Source: Lactuca virosa (taxonomy: Eukaryota; Streptophyta; Magnoliopsida; Asterales; Asteraceae). From it: 64,000 nt of DNA. The stretch covers positions 182,486,115-182,550,114 of the forward strand of contig CAKMRJ010005634.1 of assembly GCA_928212115.1 (NCBI GenBank), read 5' to 3'. Positions within the stretch are counted from its first letter, which is position 1; each line of letters starts with the position of its first letter. Below the pieces are notes generated by a model that was not told where the DNA came from, searched no databases, and saw nothing but the letters and a program-made list of their open reading frames with translations. Position numbers and translations under genes: made by a program. Shown one piece after another: positions 55,398 through 64,000 of this stretch.

Positions 55398-57472
55398 GTT
55401 GAAACTGATGAAGATCACGATTTCCGATCTTCTTGGCATTTCTCCCCCTAAATTATGAGAATCATCAGGACATGGGGTCTTTGAAGCGAGAGAAATAAGA
55501 ATAATCTTCCAAATACGAACTCACCCTTGAATAATCATCACTCCCCCTTGAATCTTCAACAAATACCATCGAGAGAATCCGGAAAGGTAAGAAGAATCAC
55601 GAACAATCTTCAAAACCCGTCAGATATGATGAAATAAATTGCTTTAGCAAAAACCCAATCTTCAAAAATTAAAACCGAAAAATAACAAAAAATAATTTTG
55701 TATTTTTCGATTTTTTAAATTTAGACAAAAGAATAGAAAAAGAAGCAATTTATTTTAGAAGGGTTTGAAAAGAATAAGACCAAAGAAAAGATTAGGAACA
55801 AAAATATTTTGGAAGGAAGGGGTAAAAGTGGTAAAATCCCAAAAGATTGAAAAGAATTTTGGATATGGCGTAAAATATGGAAGGTTCTGAAAGTCAGGGG
55901 GCCAAAATTAAAAATACTACCCTTTTCCTTCATTGTAACGTTGAAATAAAAAAAATATCTTCCAATGGGGGCGGAAACTGTAAATATTGCAAATACTCAG
56001 GGACCGGAATTGAAACTTTTAGTCATCTTCTTCGTTCAATTAGAGAACGACGCTTCTTTGAATTTCAAAAGTCAAAATCAAAGAAAATAAACTTCCAGTG
56101 CAACGATTTCAGAAGACAGCGAACCATAAGATCTGATTTTGGATGTCCGAAACACAATCTCTCTATTTCCGTTCCGACTGTCTATCCCGATTTTGATTTA
56201 CCTTTGAATTCCCGTTGCTTATGACAAATCTCCAATGTCAGTTGCGATGGAAGAAAAATCGTGATACGAGATAGGTCGATCAAGATTATTAATTACGAGA
56301 CCTGTTAACAATGAAAGAATCGATTTTTCGATTTCGATTTTGAAGCTGCAAGATCCAATTTTAACAGCCAAGAACTGAATGACTTTGCTATCTTGATGAA
56401 TTCCGATTGCTACGAGTTCGTTTGCGAATCTTCTTTTACAGAGCTGATACAAAAAAGTTCCGACACCCAAAGCGAACCAATTTCAAACACGAGCGTGATG
56501 TACTGGCAAGCGAACGTCGATACAGAAAAGTGCCGACACCTTGACTCTCGCTCCAATTTCAAATGTATATGGACCGAAAGTGAATTGCAGGTTCGCTCCC
56601 AATTAGTTGTTCATGAACCGAAAGCTAATCAAGGACCGAGAGCTAATCAAGGACCGAGAGCGAATTGCAGGTTCGCTTTAATTCCAATTGCAGGTTCGTT
56701 CCCTTGATTACACAACCGAAAGCGAAATCAACTGAACGGTCGGCTGTGAACAGTAGTTTCGGTTTCGGCTCTTGTGGGTTCGGTTGTTAATCGAGAGTTC
56801 GGTTCTTTAATTGTGAGGTTCGGTTCTGTGACCTTCAATTTCATACCCAAAGCGAAATCAACCGAACGTTCGGTTGTGAACAGTAGATTCGGTTTCGGCT
56901 CTTGTGGGTTCGGTTGTTAATCGAGAGTTCGGTTCTTATTCGTGAGGTTCGCTTCTGTGATATGTAAGGTTCGCGTCTTTGAGTTTTGCCTCTGGAGTGT
57001 ACTCCATTGAACGAATTAAGATCTGCTTCAAAAATTAGGAGACGAACATCAATTTTTTTTTTCCGTTCATTCGTCGATACCAGTTTGCAAAGAATGTGAA
57101 TGATATTTCATCATAGTTACAGAATTAACCCCTAAAGAATTAGTGAAGAGTTAAATGCAGCCCAAAACTTCGTCTTTTGAATTAAGCTTTTATTTCTTCA
57201 AAGTTTCGAACCAGCCCCTGCTAAAAGTACATATGACAGCTTGCACCCACTGTTCACTGCAATATGTCTGAATATTACCTATTTTCAGAAAATGTCCCTT
57301 TTCACCCCATCTTTTCAACTTTTTTAACTTTTGTCAATTCCAACACAAAAAAAACAATAAAATTGATTTCTTCAACACAATATCATATCATTGAACCAAA
57401 TCCATCAGATTTCACCAAGATTTTGTCCCCATTTTCGTTTTTTTTTTTTTTTTTTTATAAAGGACAAAACTT
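55398..57472 (-). other. Non-coding 3' interior of element M
   Basis: No domain is recognisable. It holds a duplicated segment of about 113 bp rich in GGTTCGG and CCGAAC units (56719-56831 and 56848-56960) and an 18-bp perfect palindrome (half-site CAACCGAAC) at 56859-56876. A T run of about 20 lies at 57438-57456, just beyond the end of the ORF. Confidence 0.75.
56719..56960. repeat. Direct duplication in element M with GTTCGGTT units
   Basis: Two copies share GCTCTTGTGGGTTCGGTTGT and TAATCGAGAGTTCGG and differ at several positions, separated by about 16 bp. Confidence 0.9.
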
Positions 57473-58348
57473 TTATGGGACTTTTGGTACCCATTTAAGA
57501 TTCAACATTGAAGTATGTTTCTTGCATAACATCTTATTTGAAGAAAATCTATCATCCTCTGAAAATAATACCCGCTTCTTAGTTGGAAAACAAAAATTTC
57601 CAAAAATTTCATTAAACCAACCAAATTCTCTTTTCTTTTCCTTCCAACTTCTAAGATTTTTAAGTGAAGAAAAATGAGAATCATAGATTCTTTGAGCATG
57701 TTTGACATCAACTTTCTCAACCTTTTCACAAGCATTGGGTACTTGTACCTTGGGCATCCAAACCTTCTTTATTTTACTCTTGTTCTTCTTCCTCTTCTTC
57801 CTTTTCTGATTTCTAGGCTTCATAAACAAATTGTGAATCTGAACAACCTTTTCACTATTCTGAATTTGAACATTAGAAGACCTTTGAACACAATCCTTAG
57901 GAGTTTGATAAATCTGAATTTCTTGAATCATTGGCTTTCTGTAAGGAATCATTCCTTCAAAATCATCTTCAGAACATAAAGAATCATCTGTTTGAGTTTC
58001 AATAGAACATAATGTCTTCACTTTCACGATTTCGGAATGTAACTCTTCTGAAAAACATGAACCACTTGACTCCCCCTCAACAAGAACATCTGGAGTCATC
58101 TTTTCTTCAGAAACATGAGGAACATTATGAACTTCTTCTTTTTCTTTTTCAGCCCTTTTTATCTTCAACATCTGTTTATGTTCCCGATCTAAATGTTCAT
58201 AGATAACACAAAATTGTTCTACTATTCTCTCATTCTTTTGCAATTCACGTTCATCAACCCGTGAGTAATGATTTATTTTCTTATCAACAAAAGAATTATA
58301 TAACTCAGTAACATTCCTCAACGTAGAATCACCAAGAACATGAAACAA
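57473..58348 (-). CDS. Orphan ORF of element M, 291 codons (function unknown)
   Basis: The first ATG is at 58348, although the frame is open about 30 codons further upstream (KVTKPIYGVNKSTLFHVLGD). The protein has an N-terminal helical region with many charged residues (RVDERELQKNERIVEQF). An acidic, Ser-rich middle follows (VEGESSGSCFSEELHSEI). A strongly basic segment resembles a nuclear localisation or RNA-binding region (KPRNQKRKKRKKNKSKIKK, about residues 178-196). The end has two W-P-K phrases (KVWMPKVQVP, LKWVPKVP). Similar W-P-K phrases occur near the gag-protease junction of some copia polyproteins, so it may be a gag-derived C-terminal region. There is no CCHC knuckle and no protease DTG. 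The open frame in a young element suggests recent function or simply too little time to decay. Confidence 0.55.
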   Translation of the reverse strand: MFHVLGDSTLRNVTELYNSFVDKKINHYSRVDERELQKNERIVEQFCVIYEHLDREHKQMLKIKRAEKEKEEVHNVPHVSEEKMTPDVLVEGESSGSCFSEELHSEIVKVKTLCSIETQTDDSLCSEDDFEGMIPYRKPMIQEIQIYQTPKDCVQRSSNVQIQNSEKVVQIHNLFMKPRNQKRKKRKKNKSKIKKVWMPKVQVPNACEKVEKVDVKHAQRIYDSHFSSLKNLRSWKEKKREFGWFNEIFGNFCFPTKKRVLFSEDDRFSSNKMLCKKHTSMLNLKWVPKVP

Positions 58349-58809
58349 AGTTGATTTGTTTACACCATAGATTGGTTTAGTGACCTTTAATCCAAGTTTT
58401 AAAATGGAGTTACAGAATAAAAAAATCCATTAGATGTTCAACAAATGATAGAACTTGAAGAGAGAGAAAATAGATCTGATAAATATTCTAGAGAGAGAAA
58501 AACGGATCTGAATGGGGTTTTAGTGAGAGAAAACAGATCTGAACACGAAAATTCTAATAAACACGAAAGTTCAAATAAACACGAAAATTTTCTTCTAACT
58601 CTCTTCCAAAACACGATTCAAGAACAAATTAGATGAAATAATGAGTAGAAGATAACAGATCCGAACAAGATTTTCCAATAAAAACGAGGTAAAGACTTTT
58701 TCTTTTTCAGAAAACTTACAAAACTTGAAGAACAAGGTGAGTTTCATGATAAAATATCGCCATAAACAAGATCGATTCTTGCAAAAATCGCTGAGATCTA
58801 CAAGAACCT

Positions 58810-58821
58810 GCTCGGATACCA
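58810..58821 (-). promoter_or_regulatory. Primer-binding site of element M
   Basis: The minus strand reads TGGTATCCGAGC, one mismatch from the tRNA-iMet complement TGGTATCAGAGC, two bases from the right LTR. Confidence 0.85.
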
Positions 58822-58823
58822 CT

Positions 58824-59192
58824 TGTTAGGAATAAATCCGAGATGACGAATACGGAATATCAAGAACAATAAAGAATCAATCACCAACATATGCAAGTAA
58901 TCTGATAAAGGTTTTTCTTGTATTGATTATGAGATGAACGTACAGAGAAAACCCTAATCTTGGTCAAAAGCTTCCACCAAAAGTAAACCTAATGATTATT
59001 TATAGGGAACAATAAATATCTACCATAAATATAAAATCTATGCCTAATATAAAAACCAATTCCTTAGAAGAGCTCGATTAAGAACTTCTACTGTAAAGGC
59101 ACCGTAGGGAATCATAAAATGATTAACCCTAAAAAGGCTTCCCTAAATAACCAAATATGCCAAATCAGTTTCAATATCTCAAATACTCAACA
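58824..59192 (-). repeat. Element M: 5' LTR (right copy), 369 bp
   Basis: This partner of 55015-55383 has about two substitutions. Confidence 0.95.
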
Positions 59193-59603
59193 CTATATAA
59201 AGACATGGGTATTAGGGTTTACATGAATGTAACCCTAATCCACCACACTATATAAAGGAGGCTTTGGTTCTTGAAATCACACGAGTTGTGGTGAGTAAAA
59301 AGAGGGCCGATTTCAAGAAGGTGATTACTATTCTCTCAAAGTTCCAAGTTTGTGGTGATTTGTGATTTCCATTTGAGGCATCCACACTATTGGTGCTAGG
59401 CTCTAAAACTCCAAGCAATCAACTACAACTACAAGGTAAGTAATTCTACTAGCTTTATTTGATTCAAGTTCCCCATGCCATGCTAGATAGGATAAGAACC
59501 TTGGAAAAATAATTATTTGCATTTATCATAGTCAAACATAGATGCAAGGTTTCTAGGGTTGCATGTACACCATAGGAGTGTTAGAATGCTCAAAAACCCA
59601 TCA
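59193..59603 (+). repeat. Element L: right part of the 5' LTR
   Basis: It resumes the L LTR after M, with about 100 bp (59199-59299) repeated from 54913-55013. It contains ACAAG|GTAAGTAATTC at 59431-59445, a near-ideal plant splice donor. It ends GCTCAAAAACCCATCA, homologous to the end of the LTR of G (GCTCATAACCCAACA). Confidence 0.88.
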
Positions 59604-59604
59604 G

Positions 59605-59616
59605 TGGTATCAGAGC
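59605..59616 (+). promoter_or_regulatory. Primer-binding site of element L (tRNA-iMet)
   Basis: TGGTATCAGAGC lies one base after the LTR end. Confidence 0.95.
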
Positions 59617-60910
59617 CTAGTTTGTTTATTTGATACTTGATGCAAAAAAAAAAACTTGAAAATCGAAGTTTTGTTCAAAAGCTCGTATCAAAATTTCAAG
59701 TTTTGTATATGTACTTACGATTCTTGAAATTTTTTGATATGAACATTCATAAACATATGAGTTTAGAAGATCATAGAAATTATGTGCTAATAATTGATTA
59801 GATTAATTCTTGATCTTTATGTGTTTTAATGGAGTCCATAACTAGTTCTTAAGTTATGGATAACCAAAAGTCACATTTATAAATAACCATTAAAAGAACA
59901 CACAGGTTACAAAAAATGAAGAGTCTTCATTTTTAATAACCATTAACTCATAAGTTATGAGAAATGAAAAGTTTTGAAAGTTTACAAAACTTGCCCTCAA
60001 GTTTTGGACATGTAAAGTCATATTAAAAACTTTAGTTCCAACCCCTAGAATTTTAAAAGTTAAAATTCAACCCTTATACTTTATAATATTATAAGTTTAA
60101 TAATATTTATATATGTATAAGATCAAGTCGTCTTACCGCTAGTACGCCTCATTCACGAAGCTGGTCTATAAGGGGGGTATAAGGTTGTTGCCTATAAAAT
60201 GGCAACTTAATGGGTGTCCACTCTCACCCACCGCTTCCTTGATCGGTGGAGGGTCGTTAGCCGAACGGGTAGGACAAGGACTTATAAATTCTCATTAAAA
60301 GTATAATGATAATACTAAAGTAACTAAACTTTATTGAATTCCCAATCTTAGTTATTTTAGGAAAATGTGAATAATGTGCTAATCCATGAAATTACACTTT
60401 ACACTTTGTTTAAGTCGTTAGTGGAGCGTGTGTGGTTAACCGGCACACTAACTTGAACTTAACAAGGTAGGTAAAGGGTGACTTAATGTTTATCATAGTA
60501 TCGATGGAGCGTGTGTGGTTAACCGACACATCGATTGAGGGGTAATACATTAAGGGTACCAAGTAATTTGCATGGTTACTTCACACCTTGTTTTGTGATC
60601 CTCGGCATCCCAGTCACAAAACTTGAAGGGCACACTCGAGATTGAAACATGCCATTGAAGAAAGTTCAATGAATCTCAAAGAATCTAGGAGTTTCTAAAC
60701 CAATTAAAACCTAATTAAACATTTCCTTTTTCATGGTGGAAATTGGTGAATCGTCATTCACCTACCTTCAAATATCTTATAGCTTAGATTACGACATCGC
60801 TCTTCTAAGTTATAAAATATTATGTTGGGTCCTAGCCTTAATATTACATTTGGGTGTTTTGTTAAGGACTATCTCTATATCTAATCTAATCTATTCCCTC
60901 TTCTTTTCAG
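59617..60910 (+). other. 5' leader of element L, homologous to the leader of G
   Basis: No gag or pol lies here. The region matches the G leader (about 37910-39570, reversed): the CCACCGCTTCCTTGATCGG block near 60230, two TGTGTGGTTAACCGGCACAC-type units (60424, 60507), and the CTCGGCATCCC block near 60600. A small frame at 60733-60924 is shared with G. It ends in CTCTTCTTTTCAG directly before the gag ATG, which is a strong 3' splice-site consensus. Confidence 0.8.
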
Positions 60911-61372
60911 ATGTCTTCCAATAACAATGCTTCTGGCTCAAACCCTACTAGCTCCTTCTCTCTCATGAATCTTTGTGGGAGAGTCATCTTTGATGGGTCC
61001 AACTTTACAGATTGGATCAGAAACATCAGGATGGTCACTCGGTATGAGAACAAAGAATATGTTCTCGACAAGGAGCTGAAGGTACCCGAGCCAACTACTA
61101 CACCTGAAGAGCTTGCTGAATATGAGGTACATGAAAGAGATGCTACAAAAGTGGCATGCATCATGATGGCCACCATGACAGCCGAGCTCCAAAAGTCCTA
61201 TGAGGACTATTATCCTTTTGAGATGCACCAGGACTTGATGGACCGCTACCATCAAAGTGCTCGTCAAGAGCGATATGAAATAATATCCTCCATGATAACA
61301 ACCCGAATGAAGGATGGTGAACCCATCACGGGCCACATGCAGAAAATGCAAAGGTATGTGGACCGTTACTGA
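60911..61372 (+). pseudogene. gag: gag of copia element L, N-terminal part
   Basis: The frame starts MSSNNNASGSNPTSSFSLMN at 60911. It has the copia Gag (UBN2-like) layout: FDGSNFTDWIRNIRMVTRYE near the N-terminus, then a helical region (CIMMATMTAELQKSYEDYYP, MHQDLMDRYHQSARQERYEI, MKDGEPITGHMQKMQRYVDR). A single missing base near 61364-61366 shifts the frame into a stop at 61370-61372. The sequence continues in another frame at 61373. In an intact copy gag would run into pol without a break. Gag builds the particle and packages RNA. Confidence 0.92.
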
Positions 61373-64000
61373 AGCTGAATGTGAACTTCCCTAAGGAGTT
61401 AGCAAGAGACATCATTTTGCACTCCTTGCCATCGTGTTATGATCAATTCCGCATGACATATCACATGAACAAGGAAGAAGTCACCCTCAGCAAACTTCAA
61501 GGACTCTTGAAGACCGCCGAAAGTGGTCTAAAGGGTAAGTCGGTTGTTACTACTCCTACTCCTACTCCAACTGCGGTCAATGTCTTGGCAATCGGGCATG
61601 GCAAAGGGAAGAAGAGAAAGAACCCTTCTAAGGGTACCAAGGGTAAGACCCTTGAAGGCTCCTCTTCAAGCAAAACCAAGAAAGGTTTTTTCACTCCTTC
61701 TGCTAACCCTAATGAGGCTGAATGCTTCTATTACCATGAAAAGTCGCACTGGAAGCGAAACTGCCCAAAGTACCAGCAACATTTGAAGGATGGGAAAGTA
61801 AAACCCAATCATGCAGGTATATACACTATATTGTCTAATAACTCACCTCATTCTAAGTCTTGGGTCCTTGATACAGGTTGTGGTATTCACATATGTTGTG
61901 ATTTGCAGGGACTAAATAGAAGTGAGAATGTGGAGCAGGGAAAGATAAACTTGATCATGGGAAACAGGAAAGCTTCACCTGTCACCAAGATAGGAGTTTA
62001 CTCCTTAGTGCTAAATAATGGGTTTACATTAGATTTGAATAAATGTTATTATTCGCCAGAAATGGCAAGAAATGTTATTTCCTTTCATGCATTGTATAAA
62101 CAAGGTTTTACCTTTTATTTTGATAATAATAATGGTAGTATTGATGCTTTCTTTAATAATGTTCTTTATTTTAAAGCATTACCTTGTGATGGCGTGTATG
62201 AAACTGTATCTGTTGTAGATAATCTAGGAAATAATGTATTGTGTATTAACTCTTCCACTAGCTTAGATAAAGCATCCTTATGGCATTGTCGTCTTGGACA
62301 TGTAAGCAAGAAACGCATAGGACAAATCCAAAAGGATGGAGTCTTGGAGTCATTTGACCTAAAGTCAGATGATAGTTGTGAATCTTGTTTGCTTGGTAAA
62401 ATGACAAAGTCACCTTTTATTAGCACTTGTGCTAGGGGTGAAGGTTTGTTGGACCTCATACACACAGATGTGTGTGAACCCTTCAGAACTGCCACAAGAG
62501 ATGCTAATCGGTTCTATGTGACTTTTACTGATGATTTTAGTAGATATGGATATGTCTACCTAATCAAGCATAAGTCAGAAACCTTTGAGAAATTGAAAGA
62601 GTTTAAGCAAGAAGTGGAGAATCAGTTGGGCAGGAACATTAAGATGCTTCGATCCGATCGTGGTGGTGAGTATCTTAGTACTGAGTTCCTTCACTATCTT
62701 AAGGAATGTGGGATTGTCTCACAATTGACACCTCCTAGGACACCACAGTTGAATGGTGTAGCTGAGAGGCGCAATCGGACCTTGTTGGACATGGTTCGTT
62801 CCATGATGAGTCGAGCTTCGCTACCAATCTCATTTTGGGGGTATGCCTTAGAGACTGCCGCCCATATCCTTAATCTAGTCCTTACAAAGAAGGTTGCCAA
62901 AACACCTCACGAGGTGTGGACTGGAAAAGTTCCCAATTTAGACCACATCAAGATTTGGGGTTGCGAGGCTTTTGTGAGACGCGAGACTCACGATAAGCTC
63001 GAACCCCAAAGTGAAAGGTGTATTTTCATCGGCTACCCACATAAATCCTTTGGTTACATCTTCTACAAACCCAGTGATAATGTGGTCTTTGTAGCAAGAA
63101 GAGGATTCTTTCGAGAGAGAGAATTCATGAGCCAAGGAGACAGTGGGAGGCAAATTGACCTTGAGGAAATTCAAGAGTCAAGTGGTGAAGGAACCTCAAA
63201 CCCTAGCCCTCAACCATAGGAGAAAACTCCTGTTGAGCCGATTGAAGAATCTATACCTCTGAGGCGTTCCACCAGAGTTAGGAATGCACCTGAGCATTAT
63301 TATGGTTTTCATATTACTACAGAAGGTGAGACACTTATCAGTGATAACACACTGGTAAATCTGGAGAGCCTAACAGCTACACGGAAGCCATGGCAGGCCC
63401 TGAGGCTGCTAAATGGAAAGAGGCTATGGATAGCGAGATACAGTCCATGTATGACAATCAAGTTTGGAACTTGGTTGACAATGTACCTGATCATAAGATA
63501 GTTGGGTGCAAATGGATCTTCAAGAAGAAGACCGACATGGATGGTAATGTACACACTTATAAGGCACGACTGGTTGCAAAGGGTTATTCTCAAACTCCGG
63601 GAGTTGATTATGATGAGACCTTTTCACCAGTGGCCAAGATTATGTCTATTAGGGTTCTGTTAGCTATTGCTGCATTTCATGATTATGAAATATGGCAAAT
63701 GGATGTCAAAACCGCTTTCCTTAATGGAAAGTTGGCTGAAGATGTTTACATGGTTCAGCCAGAGGGTTTTGTCAGTACAGAGTACCCCAGTAGAGTGTGT
63801 AAGCTCGAGAAATCTATTTATGGATTAAAACAGGCACCTCGCAGATGGAATCTTTGCTTTGATGAGAAAATCAAAGAATTTGGCTTTTCAAGGAGTGAAG
63901 ATGAATCTTGTGTCTATATCAAGGCTAATGGGAGTATAGTCAGCTTTTTGGTACTGTATGTGGATGACATACTACTCATAGGAAATGACATCCCAACCCT
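61373..64000 (+). pseudogene. pol: gag C-terminus and pol of copia element L (to the window edge)
   Basis: One frame from 61381 is open for 612 codons. Gag C-terminus with a zinc knuckle CFYYHEKSHWKRNC (residues 115-128, second Cys replaced by Tyr). Protease WVLDTGCGIHICC (DTG at 164-166). Gag-pre-integrase WHCRLGHVSKKR through CESC (302-336). Integrase core HTDVCEPF, RSDRGGEYLS and NGVAERRNR with catalytic D363, D426 and E462 present. A TAG at 63217-63219 and a frameshift near 63385 follow. RT then reads WIFKKKTDMDGNVHTYKARL near 63515, MDVKTAFLNG near 63700, SIYGLKQAPRRWN near 63813 and catalytic YVDDILLIG near 63957, up to the edge. The type is Angela/Tork-like. Three frame lesions plus the damaged zinc knuckle make it defective, though the catalytic residues seen are intact. 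Confidence 0.93.

Larger units (their letters stand above)
55015..59192 (-). mobile_element. Element M: young 4.2-kb non-autonomous copia element
   Basis: Two 369-bp LTRs (55015-55383 and 58824-59192) differ by about two substitutions by eye. A primer-site-like TGGTATCCGAGC lies next to the right LTR and a PPT next to the left LTR, so it reads on the minus strand. The interior of 3440 bp has one long open frame near its 5' end and no protease, RT, RNase H or integrase. It sits inside the 5' LTR of L, but the flanks show no 5-bp duplication; instead about 100 bp of L's LTR is present on both sides. Confidence 0.92.

Overview
The window is plant nuclear DNA made almost entirely of nested transposable elements; I see no intact host gene. 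The families present (Ty3/gypsy Tekay-type chromoviruses, Athila, and Ty1/copia SIRE-type and Angela/Tork-type elements), the many LTR palindromes of the CTCGTCGAG and CGGCCG types, and an extra SIRE-linked third ORF that I recall from Asteraceae genomes suggest an Asteraceae species, most likely lettuce (Lactuca). The species call is inference from memory, not a search.

Layout from left to right. Element A (1-9467, +) is a decayed Tekay element: end of the 5' LTR, tRNA-iMet primer site, an extra ORF upstream of gag, gag, pol ending in a chromodomain, polypurine tract (PPT) and a 2.7-kb 3' LTR. B (9555 to about 10015) is a piece of another LTR. C (about 10016-15848, +) is an Athila element with an LTR, a tRNA-Asp type primer site, gag and pol; it lacks the protease segment and stops abruptly in integrase. 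After an AT-rich stretch comes D (18181-23676, -), a short complete LTR element with target duplication CCTCT, whose interior is an in-frame gag-integrase-chromodomain fusion. E (about 25318-27727, +) is a pseudogene of a non-LTR reverse-transcriptase family with an N-terminal zinc-finger-like region.

F (27728-42139, -) is a second Tekay element. It is split by G (32842-40337, -), a young, non-coding LARD-like copia element with 754-bp LTRs and target duplication TCTCC. H (42140-43681, +) is the 5' end of a SIRE-type copia element. It abuts I (43682 to about 54660, -), the 3' two-thirds of another SIRE-type element: end of integrase, RT, RNase H, a spacer with three similar hairpins, a large third ORF and part of the 3' LTR. 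I is interrupted by J (45821-48714, -), a solo Tekay LTR with target duplication CTCAG, and by K (51973-52580), a hAT-type MITE with 8-bp target duplication CCTGTGAG. L (about 54661 to the window end, +) is an Angela/Tork-type copia element running off the right edge. Its 5' LTR is split by M (55015-59192, -), a young 4.2-kb non-autonomous copia element that keeps one open frame of unknown function.

How the parts relate: G and L share LTR ends and about 1.3 kb of 5' leader, so G looks like a non-autonomous partner of L's family. A, F and J belong to related Tekay families. The most interesting signals are non-coding: palindrome arrays whose arms differ between families but stay symmetrical, three arm-compensating hairpins in SIRE element I, splice-donor-like sites conserved in LTRs of otherwise diverged families, and a TATA box plus leader intron candidate in front of the SIRE third ORF. 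All coordinates and repeat comparisons were read by eye.
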